Shown here piece after piece: positions 34,671 to 42,763 of a stretch of DNA of 64,000 nt. The notes under the pieces were generated by a model. It had not been told where the DNA came from and searched no databases. It worked only from the letters and a program-made list of their open reading frames with translations. The stretch's first letter is position 1. The number at the start of each line of letters is the position of its first letter. The position numbers were made by a program, and so were the translations under genes. Origin of the DNA: Micromonospora sp. WMMA1363 (GTDB lineage Bacteria > Actinomycetota > Actinomycetes > Mycobacteriales > Micromonosporaceae). The stretch lies in NCBI RefSeq assembly GCF_030345795.1, contig NZ_JAUALB010000001.1, forward strand, positions 1,483,001 through 1,547,000. Reading direction: 5' to 3'.

Positions 34671-35279
34671 GTGACCGAGCTCACGCCAAACGCCGACCGG
34701 CCACCCCGTCGTGGTCGTGGCCGCCGCCCCGCCGACCAGGTCCGGGCAGAGATCCTCACCGCCGCCGGGAACCTCCTGCTGGCCGAGGGAATGGCCGGCT
34801 TCACCATCGAAAAGGTCGCGTCCCACTCGGGGGCCAGCCGGATGACGATCTACAAGTGGTGGCCCTCCAAGGGCGCGCTCGCCCTGGACGGCTACTTCAC
34901 CGTCCTCGCGCCCACCCTGGCCTTCCCCGACACCGGCGACATCATGGCCGACCTCACCAGCCAACTTGTCACCTTCGTCCACCTGGTCCGCGACACCCCC
35001 GCCGGACGGGTCATCAGCCAGCTCATCGCCCAGGCGCAGACCGACCCGGAACTGGCCGCCGCCTACCGCCGGCGCTACTCCGGGCCGCGCCGGGCCCTCG
35101 CCGTAGAGGCCCTGAACCGAGCCGTCGCCCGGGGACAGCTCCGCGCCGACATCGATCCCGAGTCCGTCGTCGACCAGCTCTGGGGCGCCTGCTACCACCG
35201 GCTACTCATCCCCGACCAGCCCCTCACGGAAGACTTCGCCCGGACGCTGGTCGACAACCTCGCTCGTGGGCTGAGCTGA
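34671..35279 (+). CDS. TetR family transcriptional regulator
   Basis: The 202-residue repressor has a basic N-terminus (PPRRGRGRRPADQVR), an HTH (FTIEKVASHSGASRMTIYKWWPSKGAL) and a TetR_C-like helical domain. GTG 34671 is 10 bases after TATAAT, giving a very short leader. It probably controls the divergent SDR gene and itself. Confidence 0.88.
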   Translation: MTELTPNADRPPRRGRGRRPADQVRAEILTAAGNLLLAEGMAGFTIEKVASHSGASRMTIYKWWPSKGALALDGYFTVLAPTLAFPDTGDIMADLTSQLVTFVHLVRDTPAGRVISQLIAQAQTDPELAAAYRRRYSGPRRALAVEALNRAVARGQLRADIDPESVVDQLWGACYHRLLIPDQPLTEDFARTLVDNLARGLS

Positions 35280-35313
35280 CGCCCGCGCGCCGTCACGAGG
35301 TGCCCGGCAAGGC

Positions 35314-35356
35314 GGAGACTGGCCCGGACACAACACCGGTATCCGGGCCAGTCTCC
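35314..35356. terminator. bidirectional hairpin terminator
   Basis: Perfect 15-bp arms (35314-35328 and 35342-35356) with a 13-base loop lie between the converging tetR and the KAS III-like gene. Confidence 0.78.
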
Positions 35357-35440
35357 AACGTGCCGGTCGTCGTCTGGGCCCGCGGCAGGCCGGCCAGGGT
35401 CTTGCACAGGTCCCAGGACCCGCGGTCGCCGGACGGCCTG

Positions 35441-36463
35441 CTAGCCACGCCCCTTCCATCGGATCGCCGCCGCGCCGGCGTAGTCGCCGGCGTGAGCGAA
35501 CCCGCCGAGAACAACCAGCGCACCATCAGGCACCTGACCAGTGGTGGCGGCATCGTCCAAGGTGATCGGCATCGCCGCGCCAAAGAGGTTGCCGAACCGG
35601 TCGAAGGTGTCCGGATGGCGCTCCGCAGGCAACCCGAGCGCCTCGCGCCAGGTGCGCAGGAACGTCCTGTTTGGCTGGTTCGTGATCAGAACATCGATGT
35701 CGGCACCGGTGGCGCCCACCTCCCGGCACACGTCCAGAACCACATCGGGTACCAGGCGGTTGCCCCGTTCCAGGACAGCGGCGACGCCGTCCTCCGAGAA
35801 GCCGACACGCGGCTGCGCGTCGCCGGCCTCCCAGTATCTGCGGCCGTCCTCGCGCTCCAGCCGCATCTGCCCGGCGTACGCCGTCAGATGATGTGCCCGC
35901 AGACCCAGCACTGGGGAGCCGCTGGAACCGGTGGTCAGGTAGGCGACCCCGCAGCCGTCGCCGGGTATCGCCGCCTGGGCGAGGCCGCGTACCCGGGACT
36001 GGGTGAACAACTGGCCGGCCGTGGTCTGCCCGTTGCAGATCAGCGCCCGCCGCGCGTCGGTCGTACCGAGGATCTGCCGGGCAAGCTGCAGCATGTGCAC
36101 GAAGGAGGCACAACCGCCGTTGGCGACATCGATCATCCACGAGGGGCGCAGTCCCAGCCGTTGGGCTACCTCGCCCGCGGCACCGACGAACGGGATGTCC
36201 GGGAGTTGGCTGTGCATGAGCAGGACATCCACGGCACGAATCTCGTCCCGGCCCCACCGATCGACGAGCGACGCGACAGCGCCTTCCACCAGGTCGACAT
36301 TGGTCTCGCCCTCGGCGACATGGTGTCGTAGCGGCGGAACCTTGAACATCGGGCCGTCCCTGAGCTGGTCCTGCGCACCCGGATACTCGGTGAAGAACGA
36401 CGCCGGCACGGGCGGCCCCGGAAGGTGGCCGGCGACATCCCGGAGCCGGACCGCCGCTGTCAT
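35441..36463 (-). CDS. KAS III-like (FabH/thiolase-fold) enzyme with altered active site
   Basis: The 340-residue thiolase-fold protein has the nucleophile Cys118 in VANGGCASF and the Asn292 region (RFGNLFGAAMP) of 3-oxoacyl-ACP synthase III. The conserved His motif (usually HQAN) reads TNQPN at 261-265, so the His is replaced by Asn262. A decarboxylative Claisen reaction is therefore doubtful; acyl transfer to a small molecule, as in CerJ/ChlB3-type enzymes, is an alternative. ATG 36463 overlaps the SRPBCC stop (ATGA). It is the last gene of a four-gene operon with a ThDP enzyme. Confidence 0.8.
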   Translation of the reverse strand: MTAAVRLRDVAGHLPGPPVPASFFTEYPGAQDQLRDGPMFKVPPLRHHVAEGETNVDLVEGAVASLVDRWGRDEIRAVDVLLMHSQLPDIPFVGAAGEVAQRLGLRPSWMIDVANGGCASFVHMLQLARQILGTTDARRALICNGQTTAGQLFTQSRVRGLAQAAIPGDGCGVAYLTTGSSGSPVLGLRAHHLTAYAGQMRLEREDGRRYWEAGDAQPRVGFSEDGVAAVLERGNRLVPDVVLDVCREVGATGADIDVLITNQPNRTFLRTWREALGLPAERHPDTFDRFGNLFGAAMPITLDDAATTGQVPDGALVVLGGFAHAGDYAGAAAIRWKGRG

Positions 36464-37116
36464 GGCGTTCCCACCTGCGCGGGCGCCGGCACGTTGATCG
36501 CGAGGCCGTTTCGGTGCCGGTGCTCCAGGATCGCCCTCAGGTTGCCCATTTCGATGGTGTGCCCGGCGTAGAAGAGGTCCCAGAAGTCGCCGACCCAGGG
36601 CCGCTCCGGGGTGGGCGCGAGCGAGGGGTGCGGGTTACGGTCGTAGTGCGGGTGGCGGCAGTTGGTCCAGGTGATCAGCGAGCCGGACCGGCCAAGCACC
36701 AACGATGCCGGCACGACTCGCATAAGGTAGATCATCCATAGCGTTTCGCCCTGGTCCCAGGCGCAGTGGTAGTCCACGGTCATGGCATCGGCGTTGGCCT
36801 CCACCCGGCAGAAGATGCGGGTGTCCGGAGCGAGCCGGTCGAAGCCCCACCAGAGCCCTGGCGTGCTGGTGGGGGCGAATCCACGCAGGCTGAATGTCCA
36901 CTCCTCCAGGTGGTGACCCTGCCGCAGGTAGTCGAAGGCCGCCTCCGGCGGGCAGTCGACGTGTTGGTGGATCGTGCAGTATGTGCCGTACACCTGCTGA
37001 TGCGGATAGGACTCGCGGGTCATCCGGGTGCATTGGGCGGTAACGTCGGCCGGGGTCGTGGTCTCCACCCGGATCAGGCCGGAGATGTCAGCCAACGTGG
37101 ACGGCACGGTCGTCAT
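36460..37116 (-). CDS. SRPBCC-family protein, unknown function
   Basis: The 218-residue protein has a START-like layout: an N-terminal strand (TYCTIHQHVDCPPEAAFDYL), a sheet rich in Trp (HHLEEWTFSLRGF, WWGFDRL), and a C-terminal helix (HTIEMGNLRAILEHR). It may bind or cyclise a hydrophobic intermediate. AGGAG lies 6 bases before ATG 37116; its start overlaps the end of the ThDP gene by 29 bases and its end overlaps the KAS III-like start. No named family recognised with confidence. Confidence 0.65.
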   Translation of the reverse strand: MTTVPSTLADISGLIRVETTTPADVTAQCTRMTRESYPHQQVYGTYCTIHQHVDCPPEAAFDYLRQGHHLEEWTFSLRGFAPTSTPGLWWGFDRLAPDTRIFCRVEANADAMTVDYHCAWDQGETLWMIYLMRVVPASLVLGRSGSLITWTNCRHPHYDRNPHPSLAPTPERPWVGDFWDLFYAGHTIEMGNLRAILEHRHRNGLAINVPAPAQVGTP

Positions 37117-38794
37117 GTTCGCGCTCCTGGTTGTCGACGGGTGCCTGGCCGGCGGCCAGGAACGGGCGGAACGGCGGCAGTTCAGCGGGATCGAAGTCCA
37201 TGGCCACGAGAGCGGGACCACCGCCGGCCTGACCGGCCAGCAGAGCGGCGCGCAGCTGAGGTGCGGAGGTCGCGTGGGTCGCCGGAAGTCCCGGAAACAT
37301 CGCGGACGCACCGGCGGCGATGTTGGACGGTCGGAAGGTATTGATACCGCTGGCACCGTCCTGGTAAAGGTCCTCGCGGGTGACGCACATGGCGTGCGCG
37401 TTGTTGTTGAAGATCACGAAGGTGACGGGAGCGGTGGTCTCCAGGGCGGTGTGCACCTCCGTGCCGTGTGCGTAGAACGCACCGTCTCCCGCCAGGACGT
37501 ACGTCCGTCGTCCGGTGGCCAGCGCCGCGCCGATCCCCGCGCCGAAGGTGTAGCCCATGCCGCCCATTCCCGTCGCCACCACGAAACGTCCCCGAGGAGC
37601 GGGCGACAGCAGGTGGATCGCGGCTGCACCCGCGTTGCCGGCGTCGACGAAGACGTGGACGTCGGGAGGCAGGACGGAGGAGATCACGTGGAGGGCGTCG
37701 GCGTATTCTGCCAGCGTCTCCCCGGACGACCGCGTGCCGGACAGCAGGGCCGGCCCGTGGTGGGGCGGACGTGGCCGACGATGGGGGCCCAAGCGCAGCG
37801 ACAGGGCGCGCAGTGTCGGTCGTGGAGAACCGGTCAGTGCCAGGCCGGGGATGTACGGTGGCTCGGGGTCAACGCAGATCACCGGGGTCCCCGCCAGCGC
37901 CTCTTCCAGTCCACCCCGCGCCAGGACGGGCAACCGGGTGCCCGCCAGCAGGCACACGTCGGCTCGCCGCAGTAGTTCGGCGACGGTGTCGTGCCCCATC
38001 ACCCCGGCGACACCAGCGAATGCCGGGTGGCGATTGTCGAAGGCGTCCCTGGCGTCCGGGGTGACCGCCACCCACGCGCCGAGCCGTCCCACCAAACGGC
38101 CCAGTTCCCGCTGGGCACCGGACGAGGCCACGCCCTCGCCGGCGATGACCAGCACCTGCCGTGCCTCGCGAAGCAGGGCCGTCGCCTGGTCCAGGGTCGA
38201 CGACGGCGCCTCGGTGGCCGGCACCGGGACGGTGGCGACGCCGGCCGAGGGAGCCTCGACCAGTGCCTGCTGCACGTCCTTGGGTAGCAACAGCACCGCC
38301 GGCCCCTTCGGCTCCTGGCACGCCGCGGAGATCGCCTCGGCCAGGGCGACGTCGATGCTGGCCGGGTCGTCCACCCGGGCACAGAACCAGGAGACGGGCT
38401 CGAACACCGCCCGGGCGTCGAACGAGCCCGCCAGACCGCTCGAGTCCTGGAAAGCCCCACGCCCCTCCTGGGCCGTGGGTGGTTGGCCGACCAACGCCAA
38501 CATCGGCACCCGCGAGGCGTACGCCTCTGCCAGCCCAGGCACCAGATTCATCGCGCCGCCCCCGGAGGTCGCCGCCACCACGCCGAGGCGACCGGTGACG
38601 CGGGCTGCCCCATCGGCCATGGTGGCGGCGGAGAACTCGTGCTTGGCCACGACACCACACGTCGCGCCGTCGGTGCCGCGTAGCGCCTCGTACAGGTCCT
38701 CGATGTTCGCACCGCTGACACCGAAGACATGGCGGACACCCGTCCGGGCCAGCGCCGCGGCGATCCGGTCCACGACGCGTACTGGGCCCGTCAC
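37088..38794 (-). CDS. ThDP-dependent decarboxylase/synthase
   Basis: The 568-residue three-domain ThDP enzyme has VRHVFGVSGANIEDLYEAL, catalytic Glu in VVAKHEFSAATMADGAAR, a middle domain, and the cofactor motif GDGAFYAHGTEVH...FNNNAH. The family includes acetolactate synthase, 2-oxoacid and phosphonopyruvate decarboxylases; no residue set singles out one. GTG 38794 overlaps the AraC stop (GTGA). It is translated with the SRPBCC and KAS III-like genes, so its product (an aldehyde, acyloin or acyl unit) probably feeds them. Confidence 0.85.
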   Translation of the reverse strand: MTGPVRVVDRIAAALARTGVRHVFGVSGANIEDLYEALRGTDGATCGVVAKHEFSAATMADGAARVTGRLGVVAATSGGGAMNLVPGLAEAYASRVPMLALVGQPPTAQEGRGAFQDSSGLAGSFDARAVFEPVSWFCARVDDPASIDVALAEAISAACQEPKGPAVLLLPKDVQQALVEAPSAGVATVPVPATEAPSSTLDQATALLREARQVLVIAGEGVASSGAQRELGRLVGRLGAWVAVTPDARDAFDNRHPAFAGVAGVMGHDTVAELLRRADVCLLAGTRLPVLARGGLEEALAGTPVICVDPEPPYIPGLALTGSPRPTLRALSLRLGPHRRPRPPHHGPALLSGTRSSGETLAEYADALHVISSVLPPDVHVFVDAGNAGAAAIHLLSPAPRGRFVVATGMGGMGYTFGAGIGAALATGRRTYVLAGDGAFYAHGTEVHTALETTAPVTFVIFNNNAHAMCVTREDLYQDGASGINTFRPSNIAAGASAMFPGLPATHATSAPQLRAALLAGQAGGGPALVAMDFDPAELPPFRPFLAAGQAPVDNQEREHDDRAVHVG

Positions 38795-39813
38795 GCCCGG
38801 CTCCCCGCGGCGACGGGCGGCTCGATCAGCAGACCGGCCGGCGACAGGACCTGGAATCGTTGCCGATAGGCGCCAGGCGTCAGGCCCACCGCCCGATCGA
38901 ACGTCCGTAGGAACGTCTCCACCCGGCCGAAGCCGCATCGGCGGGCGATCTGGCTGATGGACAGGTCGGTGCTCTCCAACAGTTCCCGGGCTCGGCTGAC
39001 GCGCGTCTGGACAACGTACTGTCCGGGTGTCATGCCGACCTCTCGCCGGAAGACCCGGGAGAAGTTCCGCGGGCTCATGTGCGCCCGCTCGGCGAGTTCC
39101 GGCACCGCGAGTGGGTGGTCGACGTGGGCCCGCACCCACTCTTGGGCCGCCCGGATCGGCACCCGGTCAGCCAGTTGCGCGTCCAGCATGCCGCTGAACT
39201 GTGGCTGGCCGCCGTCGCGTTTGAAGAAGAGCACCAGATAGCGAGCGATCTCCAAGGCGAACTCCGCGCCGTGGTCGGCCTCCACCAGCGCCAGGGCCAT
39301 GTCGATTCCCGCAGACACTCCCGCCGAGGTCACGTAGGGCCCATCCCAGATGAAGATGGGTCCGGGGTCGACGGTCACCGCCGGATACCGGCGGGCCATG
39401 TCCTGGCAGTATGCCCAGTGCGTGGTTGCCCGGCGGCCGTCGAGCAGCCCAGCCTCGGCCAACAGGAACGACCCGCCGCATACCGACGTGACCCGCCGCG
39501 CCCGTTCCGCGGCCCGCCGGATCCAGCGCAGCAGGTCTTGGTCGGCGAGCGCTTGGCCCAGCCCCCAGCCGCCCGGGACCAGCAGGTTGTCCATCCGCCC
39601 CTCGCCTGTCTCCAACGGCGCGGCCTCGATCATCAGGCCCGCGGAGGTACGCACCAGGGGGGCGGCCGCCGAGACGTACTCGATCCGGTATCCCGCCTCC
39701 GGGTCTGGCAGGAACCGGTTCACGGTGTCGAATACCTCGACCGGGCCGGTGACATCCAGTGCCTGGACTTCGGGATAGACCACTACAACAACTCGTCGTC
39801 TTGCCACGATCAC
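38791..39813 (-). CDS. GlxA-type regulator (DJ-1/PfpI domain plus AraC HTH)
   Basis: The 340-residue protein joins a DJ-1/PfpI-like domain (VVVVVYPEVQALDVTGPVEVF, VTSVCGGSFLLAEAGLLDGRRATTHW) to a C-terminal AraC double HTH (AVPELAERAHMSPRNFSRVFRRE, then ISQIARRCGFGRVETFLRTF). The Cys in SVCGGSF sits where GlxA-type proteins have theirs. It is the first gene of the operon and probably its activator. The start is uncertain: GTG 39813 or 39807, with weak ribosome sites. Confidence 0.87.
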   Translation of the reverse strand: MIVARRRVVVVVYPEVQALDVTGPVEVFDTVNRFLPDPEAGYRIEYVSAAAPLVRTSAGLMIEAAPLETGEGRMDNLLVPGGWGLGQALADQDLLRWIRRAAERARRVTSVCGGSFLLAEAGLLDGRRATTHWAYCQDMARRYPAVTVDPGPIFIWDGPYVTSAGVSAGIDMALALVEADHGAEFALEIARYLVLFFKRDGGQPQFSGMLDAQLADRVPIRAAQEWVRAHVDHPLAVPELAERAHMSPRNFSRVFRREVGMTPGQYVVQTRVSRARELLESTDLSISQIARRCGFGRVETFLRTFDRAVGLTPGAYRQRFQVLSPAGLLIEPPVAAGSRA

Positions 39814-39843
39814 AGCCTGTATTCCGACCCTGGATGGCGGCAA

Positions 39844-40381
39844 CGACAGACTCTTGACGATTTCGGCCAGGAGCCGAGGTGACTGCCGACCAACGCTCTC
39901 GCCGACTTCTCGGCGGCCGTCGAGAACCAGCGCTGGCCTACACGAACGCAGCCGGTCGCCGCGGTCGCCTGTCGACGCGGGCGGTTAGGCCGGCGCCCCG
40001 ACGGGCTGCAGTGCCCAGGCCTCGGCCGGAGACACGGCGGCGGCGGGTTTCCGGGCCGGCGGGTCGACGCGGGGGCGGACGTCTGCCTGCGCGTCGACAC
40101 GGGGGCCGGACGGTCTGGGTGAACACCGACGACGGTGACACCAAGGTCCGACGGGCACGATAGGCGGCCCTCAACGATCAGGTACTCGTCCGCGGCGGCG
40201 ACAGTCCTGGCGGGATCAGGTTGGGCTTCGTCCGTAGTGATCACCCCTCCATCTTTCACACCTCCTGCGAGTCATCTTCCGAAATTGCGCTATATGTTCC
40301 TCATGTCCGTCTAGCGTGAGGTTAATCCGCTTTCACCGTCGCTGAGGTGGGGGCGTCATCGCGCATGAAGGGGTAGGTGGA
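39844..40381. other. long intergenic region, no confident gene
   Basis: An open frame on the minus strand from about GTG 40247 begins plausibly (VITTDEAQPDPARTVAAADEYLIVEG), with GGAGGG beside its start, but turns into Arg/Pro-rich text after about 55 residues and runs into the regulator start region. It is unassigned. The stretch 40260-40340 is AT-rich for this genome and probably holds the promoter of the beta-helix gene. Confidence 0.35.
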
Positions 40382-42382
40382 ATGCTCGAGTCGGATCGTG
40401 AGCGGGTGTCGGGTTTGGTGCGCTCGCCGGTGTCACGTCGGTATTGGAAGCAGGCGGTGCTGGCCGCGGCGGGGGTGGCCGCGTTGGTCGGCGCGTCGAC
40501 GGCTGTTGGTGCCAGTGGTGGGGCTGGTGCGGGTCCACCGGTGTCGGCGGTTCCCGGTGGCACCGTGGCGAAGGACCTGGGTGTCGCGGGTTTGGCGACG
40601 GCTGGTCAGGGGAGCCCTGGCGGCGATGGGGCCGCTGACCCTGGTGACGGGGATGGTGATTACTGGGCCGCGCGTGCCGGGAACCCGGATGACGTGGATG
40701 AGGCCCCTGTCATGGCGGACGAGGGTCCTGCCGGGTTCGCTTCGGCTGGGGGGGCCGTAGGCGCGACCACGCAGGCCAGGACATCCAAGACCAGCAAGAC
40801 CGCCAAGGACGCCAAGACCGCCAAGACTGCCAAGGACGCCAAGGCGATCAAGGCCGAGAAGGAGGCGGAGCGGGCGAAGCGGGACGCCGAGAAGGAGGCC
40901 GAGCGGGCGAAGCGGCAGGCCGAGAAGGCGGGCGCGAAGGCGGCTGGTGCTGCCGGGGGGAATGCGGCCGGCGCCGTGAAGGAGGCCGCCAAGGCTGCCG
41001 GCGGAAGTGCGCAGGACGGTGCCCGGGGGGTTCGGATGGTGCCCGCCGCGTCGGTCGTCTCAGCGCCTGCCGGGGCCGGTGCGTCCGCGGTCGACGCCGA
41101 GCCCCTCGAGGACGGCAAGCCCGACGGGAAGGGTATGCCCGGTGGGAAGGGCAAGCCCGGTGGGAAGGGCAAGCTGGATTCGGCCGGTAAGCGGGGCGCG
41201 GATGGCGATCACCGGGATGGGGACCACGGGGGTAAGGGTGTGTCGGTGCCGTGTGATCCGAACGCGTTGATCGCGGCGATCACCACCGCCAACAGTGCGG
41301 GTGGCGGCACCCTGGACCTGGCCCGTAAGTGCACCTACACCCTCACCGCCAACCAGGACGGCAACGGACTACCCGTGATCGTTCAGCCGATCACGATCAA
41401 GGGGAACGGGTCCACCATCGCCCGCGCCGCCAACGCCGACCAGTTCCGCTTCTTCGAGATCGACTCCGGCGGTATCCTGCGGCTGAAGCACCTCACCCTC
41501 ACCCGCGGCAAGACCGCCGAGGACGATGACGGTGGCGCCGTCTACGTCAACGTCGGTGGGAAACTCGACCTCGACCACACCACCCTGGACAACAACACCG
41601 TCGACGACGTCGGTTCGGACGACGGCGGGGCGGTCTTCAACGACGGTGGCATCGTCACCATCCGCTCCAGCACCCTGAAGAACAACTCCGCCTCCGACGG
41701 CGGCGCCATCTTCACCGGAGTCGGCGACGTCACCATCACCACGTCGAAACTCATCTCCAACACCTCCGACCTCGACGGCGGCGCCATCTTCGACGACTCG
41801 GGCACCACCACGGTCAGCAAGAGCCGGATCAGCCACAACCACTCCCGCTCCGTTGGTGGCGGAATCTACAGCGACGAGGGCGTACTCAAGATCGACCGCA
41901 GCGCCGTCACCCACAACACCACCGAGGGCGACGGCGGCGGCGTCTACAAGGACACGGACTCGATATACGTGTTCAAGAGCACCATCGCCGGCAACGTCGC
42001 CGCCGAGGCCGGCGGCGGCTTGTTCCTCGGCGACGATGGGGCGAACATCACAGAGAGCAAGATCCTCAACAACACCGCAGCCGACGGAGACGGCGGAGGC
42101 GTCTTCTACATCGGCGGCGACACGGCGGCGTTCCGGCGCACGGTGATCAACGGCAACCAGGCCCTCGGTACCGGCAGCACGGGCGGCGGCATCCACATCC
42201 AATCCGCCACCGGTGTCGTCGCGCTCACCGACGTCAAGATCACCAACAACACCGCCACGGACCCCGCCGGCGGCGTCGAGAACAACGGCACCGTCACCAG
42301 CACCGGTAAGGTCATCATCGTCGACAACGTGCCCACCAACTGCGCCAACGGTGGCAACCCCGTCCCCGGCTGCTTCGGCTGA
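40382..42382 (+). CDS. secreted beta-helix protein with Lys/Ala/Glu-rich repeats
   Basis: The 666-residue protein has an N-terminal export helix (QAVLAAAGVAALVGAS, about 24-40), a Gly/Asp-rich linker, a charged coiled-coil segment of KTAKDAK and EKEAERAKR repeats (about 135-185), a GKxGGKGK repeat segment (about 245-265), then from about 300 a right-handed parallel beta-helix. The helix has eight or more turns with DGGAVF, DGGAIF, GGGIY or GGGVY and NNT ladders, as in pectate-lyase-like or polymorphic outer-membrane-like folds. No catalytic residues are evident. It ends before a strong hairpin. The export helix suggests a cell-surface or extracellular role. Confidence 0.75.
   Translation: MLESDRERVSGLVRSPVSRRYWKQAVLAAAGVAALVGASTAVGASGGAGAGPPVSAVPGGTVAKDLGVAGLATAGQGSPGGDGAADPGDGDGDYWAARAGNPDDVDEAPVMADEGPAGFASAGGAVGATTQARTSKTSKTAKDAKTAKTAKDAKAIKAEKEAERAKRDAEKEAERAKRQAEKAGAKAAGAAGGNAAGAVKEAAKAAGGSAQDGARGVRMVPAASVVSAPAGAGASAVDAEPLEDGKPDGKGMPGGKGKPGGKGKLDSAGKRGADGDHRDGDHGGKGVSVPCDPNALIAAITTANSAGGGTLDLARKCTYTLTANQDGNGLPVIVQPITIKGNGSTIARAANADQFRFFEIDSGGILRLKHLTLTRGKTAEDDDGGAVYVNVGGKLDLDHTTLDNNTVDDVGSDDGGAVFNDGGIVTIRSSTLKNNSASDGGAIFTGVGDVTITTSKLISNTSDLDGGAIFDDSGTTTVSKSRISHNHSRSVGGGIYSDEGVLKIDRSAVTHNTTEGDGGGVYKDTDSIYVFKSTIAGNVAAEAGGGLFLGDDGANITESKILNNTAADGDGGGVFYIGGDTAAFRRTVINGNQALGTGSTGGGIHIQSATGVVALTDVKITNNTATDPAGGVENNGTVTSTGKVIIVDNVPTNCANGGNPVPGCFG
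40856..40921 (+). repeat. 33-bp tandem repeat, two copies
   Basis: Units 40856-40888 and 40889-40921 encode EKEAERAKRDA and EKEAERAKRQA within the coiled-coil segment of the beta-helix protein. Confidence 0.85.
41126..41179 (+). repeat. 18-bp tandem repeat, three copies
   Basis: gggaagggtatgcccggt (41126-41143), gggaagggcaagcccggt (41144-41161) and a diverged copy (41162-41179) encode GKGMPG, GKGKPG and GKGKLD. Confidence 0.85.
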
Positions 42383-42407
42383 CCAACCCACCACCAGCAC
42401 CACCCCG

Positions 42408-42440
42408 CCGCGGGCGGCCCCACACGGGGGCCGCCCGCGG
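42408..42440 (+). terminator. hairpin terminator after the beta-helix gene
   Basis: Perfect 14-bp arms (42408-42421 and 42427-42440) enclose a 5-base loop 26 bases after the stop codon. The rest of 42441-42763 shows no gene. Confidence 0.8.
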
Positions 42441-42763
42441 CACACGTGGCCGGCACCCAACCCGCCCCGGAGCCGGACCCGGACAACGACGAAGCGCCCC
42501 GCCCACGACGTGGCGACCACGACGAGTAACCCTGACCCGTGGGGTGAGCGCGTTCCGGGCCTCGATGGGCGTCGAGAGGTCACGTCCGGGCTGGCGCTCG
42601 GCGCCGCCTCAGGCCGGTGCCCGTGTCACGGCCTGGGACGCGGGTCGGTCTTGTCCTGAAAAATCACGTGGTCACGGGATGTATGGCGTCACCCCTTCGG
42701 GCGACCATCAGGGCACGACAAGATTGCCGACCTCGGCTCGGCCGTGAGGGAGGGAGACGTGTC

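Noticed and set aside
37088-38794. Calling this gene acetolactate synthase
   Set aside because: No small regulatory subunit or branched-chain genes are near, and the operon context differs; only the ThDP family is supported.
42441-42763. Possible small gene between the beta-helix protein and oxalate decarboxylase
   Set aside because: Frames here lack a ribosome site and give Pro/Arg/Thr-rich text only.
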